Below are positions 60,694-64,000 of a stretch of DNA of 64,000 nucleotides, piece after piece. Position numbers and translations under genes: made by a program. The first letter of the stretch is position 1, and each line of letters opens with the position of its first letter. This stretch comes from Methanolobus chelungpuianus (GTDB lineage Archaea > Halobacteriota > Methanosarcinia > Methanosarcinales > Methanosarcinaceae). The DNA lies in contig NZ_JTEO01000006.1 of assembly GCF_024500045.1 (NCBI RefSeq), positions 288,336 to 352,335 on the forward strand, given 5' to 3'. The notes below the pieces were generated by a model, which worked only from the letters and a program-made list of their open reading frames with translations, was not told where the DNA came from and searched no databases.

Positions 60694-61416
60694 ATGGAGA
60701 TAGCAAGGAAGTATACGCATCTTGTGCCTGTAGGATTCTCACCAGACAAGCTCATCACTAGTCTAAGGCAGTTTCCAGTTCATAAAATTGTCATTTTGAC
60801 TCATCAAGGTGACTCCACTAACAAAAAAGTACAATCTGCAGTCAGTGGTATCAAGGAGGCGCTAAAGGGCCTTGAAATTCAGGATAAAGAGATTGATAGA
60901 GAGAGTGTTCTGGATTCATCACTGCAAATGCTCAGTATCATCGAGGACGAAGTAAAGAATGGGAGCACAGTTAAGATAAACATCTCAGGAGGCCTTCGAA
61001 ATATTGGCATTTCAGCATACATTGCTTCTCTTGTGAGCGATATCCCTATTTATACTGACATTCCTGACTCAACTGACGATGAAGCATACCATTTGAAAGG
61101 CATTCTCGACATCCCTCTGTTCCCTATCAAAGAACTTCCAAAAGAGCAGGTCATCATGCTTGAAACTATGGGAGATGGTGTAGAGTCAGTTGACGTTTTG
61201 ATCTCTCTGTTAAAACCTGAACTTCAGAAAGGCACAGCTGACTTTAGCAATGAAAGATCACGTCTCAGCCACCATATCAAAAAACTAAGGGAAGCCGGGT
61301 TCATTGACACTGAGAAGTCCAGTAAGAATCTTGCAATCAGGAAGAGCAAGCTGGGAGAGATATACATGAAGGGCAGAAAGATCAAGAGATTGGTGGAAAC
61401 GCAAAGTTTTGAATAA
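60694..61416 (+). CDS. CARF-HTH (Csa3-like) regulator
   Basis: A 240-residue protein. Residues 1-125 form a CARF-type Rossmann domain: THLVPVGFSPDKL, KIVILTHQGD, and the ligand-loop KINISGGLRNIGISAYIAS. Residues about 170-235 are a winged helix (FSNERSRLSHHIKKLREAGFIDTE). Csa3-type proteins bind cyclic oligoadenylates and switch CRISPR or defence genes. No CRISPR array, Cas gene or cyclase is present in the window, so its ligand and targets are open. It is divergent from the ARPP-1 gene. Confidence 0.85.
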   Translation: MEIARKYTHLVPVGFSPDKLITSLRQFPVHKIVILTHQGDSTNKKVQSAVSGIKEALKGLEIQDKEIDRESVLDSSLQMLSIIEDEVKNGSTVKINISGGLRNIGISAYIASLVSDIPIYTDIPDSTDDEAYHLKGILDIPLFPIKELPKEQVIMLETMGDGVESVDVLISLLKPELQKGTADFSNERSRLSHHIKKLREAGFIDTEKSSKNLAIRKSKLGEIYMKGRKIKRLVETQSFE

Positions 61417-61603
61417 GAAGTGCCTTCATACCGCTTCAAGCAACCACTACTACAAGGCACAGCCTTGAGTCAAAGCTCATGCTTGTTAATTATATCCATC
61501 GGATATAATCAATATTATTTTCTAATTTTGCCGAGTATATCTTATATAAGCGTGTTTCTTAAAGTCAACTACCCAGCTGAAGTTTTTCATTAAAAACTGA
61601 TGT

Positions 61604-63028
61604 TTACTTCAGGGCAGGATTGAGCTGCATAATGTCCTTGAGCAAATCCGGTTTCTCAGTATGTATTGGGATTAAGATTTCTGGATTGATCTCCCGAATC
61701 ATTTCTTTGATCTCTTCCCCACTTGCATGGCCCGAAGCATGGGCTTCCTCGTGTCGGATACCAAAATGCTTCAGCCAGCTCAACTTTCTTTTCTCATCAA
61801 GTTCCATTTCTTCACAGAAAGGCTCACAGGAAGATTTGATCCAAAGAGCATTAATAGGCTTGATATCTGCCACCTGGCCTATTTCCCACATACTCATCGA
61901 AATCACATAGTCTTTCTGAGACTTGTTAAGGTCATCGCATGTAACGGAGTTCTCCTTGGCGAGAAACTCCCGTTCCCATTTTTCATAATCCTGGGCAACC
62001 TGCTCAGCTGCTACACCGCTCTTGTTGATAAGGCCCCAGCTTTTTCTGGGCTTGAGGATTTTCACATCATCAATGCAGAAAGGACAGTGGGAATCAAGTG
62101 ACTTTATAAGATACGCAAGTTTCATGGGTACCACAAAGTCTCTGTTATTCTCTGTGGCAGCATTGAAGATACTATTGGCTCTGTCAATGTCCCGGATAGG
62201 GTGCTCAACGAACACCATCCCTTCACACTGGTAAATCAGCTCGCTGATCTTTCTCCTGACTGCTTCTTCACTGTCTTTTTCCCTGCTGTCCATACGCGTT
62301 CCTTCACAGAGCAGCCATTTTGGAGTGGCCTTACGTGCTCTCTCAACAAACTTTCTGCTGAGATGCCCCTGAGATCCATGGAACCTTATATCACCGGTAT
62401 AAACAATGTTCCCTTCATCAGTGTAAATGATAAAACCGCAGGCTCCAGGCAAAGAATGATCCACCGGGACCATTTCTACCCCCATGCTGCCTATCGACAT
62501 TCTTTGTCCTTCTATCATTACACGATAATCTCTTTCATGGATGTACTCTGCTTTCTTCCGATCCACCCTGGAAAGCCCACCATTTTTGTTCTTATAGAAC
62601 TTGAAAGACTCGCAGGCATCAATTAGATCGGAAAATGTGTTGCTACCCGTTTCCTGGACGCATCCAAGTATTATCTTAGTGGCCTGCGTACAATATATGG
62701 GAATATCCCATCTGAGAAAATGGATATACTGTGCATGGTCGGCGTGTGCGTGTGAGAGAAGTACAGCGTCCAGAGACCTTGCCTCCACCGGCCTGCCCAT
62801 ATGTGTGAGGTAATCTTCCCTATAGATTCCATCAATATCAGGCAGTAAGCCAAATTCGAAGAAGTCTCCTAGTCCCGAGCACTTCCTGGGGTTCAGGAAC
62901 TCACAGAAGTATTGGGAGTTCTTGTTAAAACTCATCCCAAAGTCAAGGAATAGTCTCGTTCCCTTGTGCTCTAGGAGGATTTTGTTGCCGCCAATCTCTC
63001 CGTCTCCGCCCAAGACGCTTATTAAAAC
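61604..63028 (-). CDS. metallo-beta-lactamase beta-CASP nuclease, RNase J-like
   Basis: A 474-residue protein. The metal site HAHADH lies in LLSHAHADHAQYI, with further ligands in DHSLPGACGF and IVYTGDIRFHG. The beta-CASP segment and the late GHASGEEIKEMI and ILIPIHTEKPD match motifs B and C of RNase J/CPSF-type exonucleases or endonucleases. There is no N-terminal KH domain of archaeal CPSF1. I prefer the ATG at 63028 because GGTGA sits 5 bp upstream; 63076 is also in frame. It is monocistronic. Confidence 0.82.
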   Translation of the reverse strand, partial: VLISVLGGDGEIGGNKILLEHKGTRLFLDFGMSFNKNSQYFCEFLNPRKCSGLGDFFEFGLLPDIDGIYREDYLTHMGRPVEARSLDAVLLSHAHADHAQYIHFLRWDIPIYCTQATKIILGCVQETGSNTFSDLIDACESFKFYKNKNGGLSRVDRKKAEYIHERDYRVMIEGQRMSIGSMGVEMVPVDHSLPGACGFIIYTDEGNIVYTGDIRFHGSQGHLSRKFVERARKATPKWLLCEGTRMDSREKDSEEAVRRKISELIYQCEGMVFVEHPIRDIDRANSIFNAATENNRDFVVPMKLAYLIKSLDSHCPFCIDDVKILKPRKSWGLINKSGVAAEQVAQDYEKWEREFLAKENSVTCDDLNKSQKDYVISMSMWEIGQVADIKPINALWIKSSCEPFCEEMELDEKRKLSWLKHFGIRHEEAHASGHASGEEIKEMIREINPEILIPIHTEKPDLLKDIMQLNPALK

Positions 63029-63878
63029 CATTTTTTCACCATTTTTTATGAAACAGTTTCCATATGTCTCTTCCATTAGGACATATCATATATTATTTAC
63101 AGTGTGCTCCCATCGTATAAATAAATTTTTTCTTTCATTTGCCAATTGTCTTACAATTCTCACTGGTATTGATTTGTCCTTATAGTTTACACAGGCTTAT
63201 CTGTTTCAAACTTCCAGTTAGGGGAAAACAGGCCCCTGTAACTCAGTTCATTCAAGAGCATTTAGAACCGATTTCTACCAGCACATGGACTTTGGGATAG
63301 CCTTAGTAAATCCATATAAATTCGTTTGAAGGATTTTATACATGTAGACATGGCAATATCTGCTTACATTGAAGATGACTTATAGGAGAATTATGTGGAA
63401 TTAACAAAAACTCTAGCACACTGTTAACTCATTTTCTAAGGAACGATGAAAAATGCAATGTTAAGAATCCTTTGAACAATACATTAAGTCTTTCATATCT
63501 ACTTCTAAATCCATCTGTAGTCTGTTACCAGGACAGAGATAATACAGCTGATATCTTATATTGTCAGCTCTCGTGTAACCTGATAGAATGCCCACAATAT
63601 CCATTACGTTCTGATTATCTTCTTTCGTTTTTTGTTAAACAGTTATTGATTCGACATCAATCACTATATCATTGCACCATCACCTCCATGCTTTATGTTC
63701 ATTCGTCACCGTGACTGTGCCGAAGGCACAAACGCCTGACAATAAGCAAGGGCGAAAACCCGCTATAAATCAGAAGGTTTTGTCTTATGCAGGAAGTGTT
63801 TTTACACAACGCCAACCAAAGCAATAATATAAAAAGACCATCCAAAGTGTGTGTCAGAGATCTCATAAGGGAATCAAT
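63029..63878. other. gene-free stretch holding repeat copy B
   Basis: No coding frame is supported. The right half contains the dispersed repeat (63584-63770). The rest is AT-rich sequence with no further structure that I can see. Confidence 0.5.
63584..63770. repeat. dispersed repeat, copy B
   Basis: It matches 9550-9735 in the same orientation, including the GTGCC-GAA-GGCAC hairpin and the ACGCCTGACAATAAGCAA end. It ends about 110 bp before the nucleotidyltransferase gene. With copy A it brackets the biosynthetic operon and the whole defence island. Confidence 0.7.
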
Positions 63879-64000
63879 ATGATCAAAAGGGATACTGTTC
63901 TGGGAAGACTGGATGAGCTGCTTCCGGAGTTGAAAAGGAACTATAAGGTAAATGAAATAGGCCTTTTTGGGTCGGTGGTGAGGAATGAAAGCAAAACCGG
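63879..64000 (+). CDS. MntA-like minimal nucleotidyltransferase (cut by window end)
   Basis: The first 40 codons are present. The protein opens MIKRDTVLGRLDELLPELK and reaches IGLFGSVVRNES, the G-S-x-x-R start of the minimal nucleotidyltransferase active site; the Asp pair would lie just beyond the window. In archaea such proteins are usually MntA antitoxins that AMPylate HEPN (HepT) toxins, so a HEPN gene may follow. AAGGGA precedes the ATG. Confidence 0.7.
   Translation, partial: MIKRDTVLGRLDELLPELKRNYKVNEIGLFGSVVRNESKT

Noticed and set aside
60694..61416. Evidence for a CRISPR-Cas locus around the CARF-HTH gene
   Set aside because: CARF-HTH proteins also occur away from CRISPR; no array, Cas gene or cyclase is found within 64 kb.

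Overview
The window looks like a chromosomal segment of a methanogenic archaeon of the Methanosarcinaceae, probably a methylotroph such as Methanolobus, Methanomethylovorans or Methanosarcina. Support comes from archaeal TATA boxes with several probably leaderless starts, an archaeal Pth2 peptidyl-tRNA hydrolase, a decayed methyltransferase corrinoid protein, a small winged-helix regulator of a kind common in methanogens, and a LarE/molybdopterin sulfur-carrier operon. The genus is an inference; no rRNA gene is present.

The first 9 kb are housekeeping-like. Two near-identical tRNA-Cys(GCA) genes bracket a small HTH protein, pth2 and a truncated corrinoid protein. Next come an ABC transporter pair without a binding protein, and divergent larE and cysteine desulfurase-moeB-moaD-moaE genes. 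A winged-helix regulator gene with an apparent frameshift sits at the end of that operon. A perfect operator-like palindrome in the larE/desulfurase promoter recurs with one change upstream of the regulator gene.

From 8.7 to 11 kb the DNA is gene-poor and scarred: a repeat with a second good copy at the far end of the window (63.6 kb), a hairpin and a dead IS5-type transposase. From 11.0 to 20.5 kb lies a compact, mostly overlapping operon. It encodes a 41-aa basic protein, a B-box zinc finger joined to a rhodanese domain without its cysteine, a Regnase-type NYN ribonuclease with a LOTUS-like tail, an SDR epimerase, a GT4 glycosyltransferase, a radical SAM/SPASM enzyme, a WG-repeat/P-loop kinase, a nucleotidyltransferase-phosphatase fusion and a NodU/TobZ carbamoyltransferase. 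I know no described system with this gene set, and it is my main candidate for something new.

From 20.6 to 61.4 kb is a dense defence island. It holds two zinc-ribbon nucleases (HNH and PD-(D/E)XK), a uracil-glycosylase-like protein, McrBC with two EVE-like domains in McrB, a DUF429 protein, a DUF7662-type/PD-(D/E)XK protein and a long BREX locus. In the BREX locus no brxA is visible, and pglX is split into a methyltransferase half and a recognition half around an AlbA/HATPase regulator with 11-bp tandem repeats. The locus also carries a RloC-like anticodon nuclease and an inserted module (wHTH, DUF3467, RloA, RloB); a frameshifted pglZ 5' remnant marks where pglZ used to begin. A convergent operon of a UvrD-family helicase-nuclease and a complete Wadjet JetABCD set follows. 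Then come a glutaredoxin, an ARPP-1-type protein and a divergent CARF-HTH regulator with no CRISPR array in sight.

The window ends with a beta-CASP metallo-beta-lactamase nuclease, the second repeat copy and the start of a MntA-like nucleotidyltransferase. Functional calls rest on motifs and neighbourhood recognised by eye; no database search was run.
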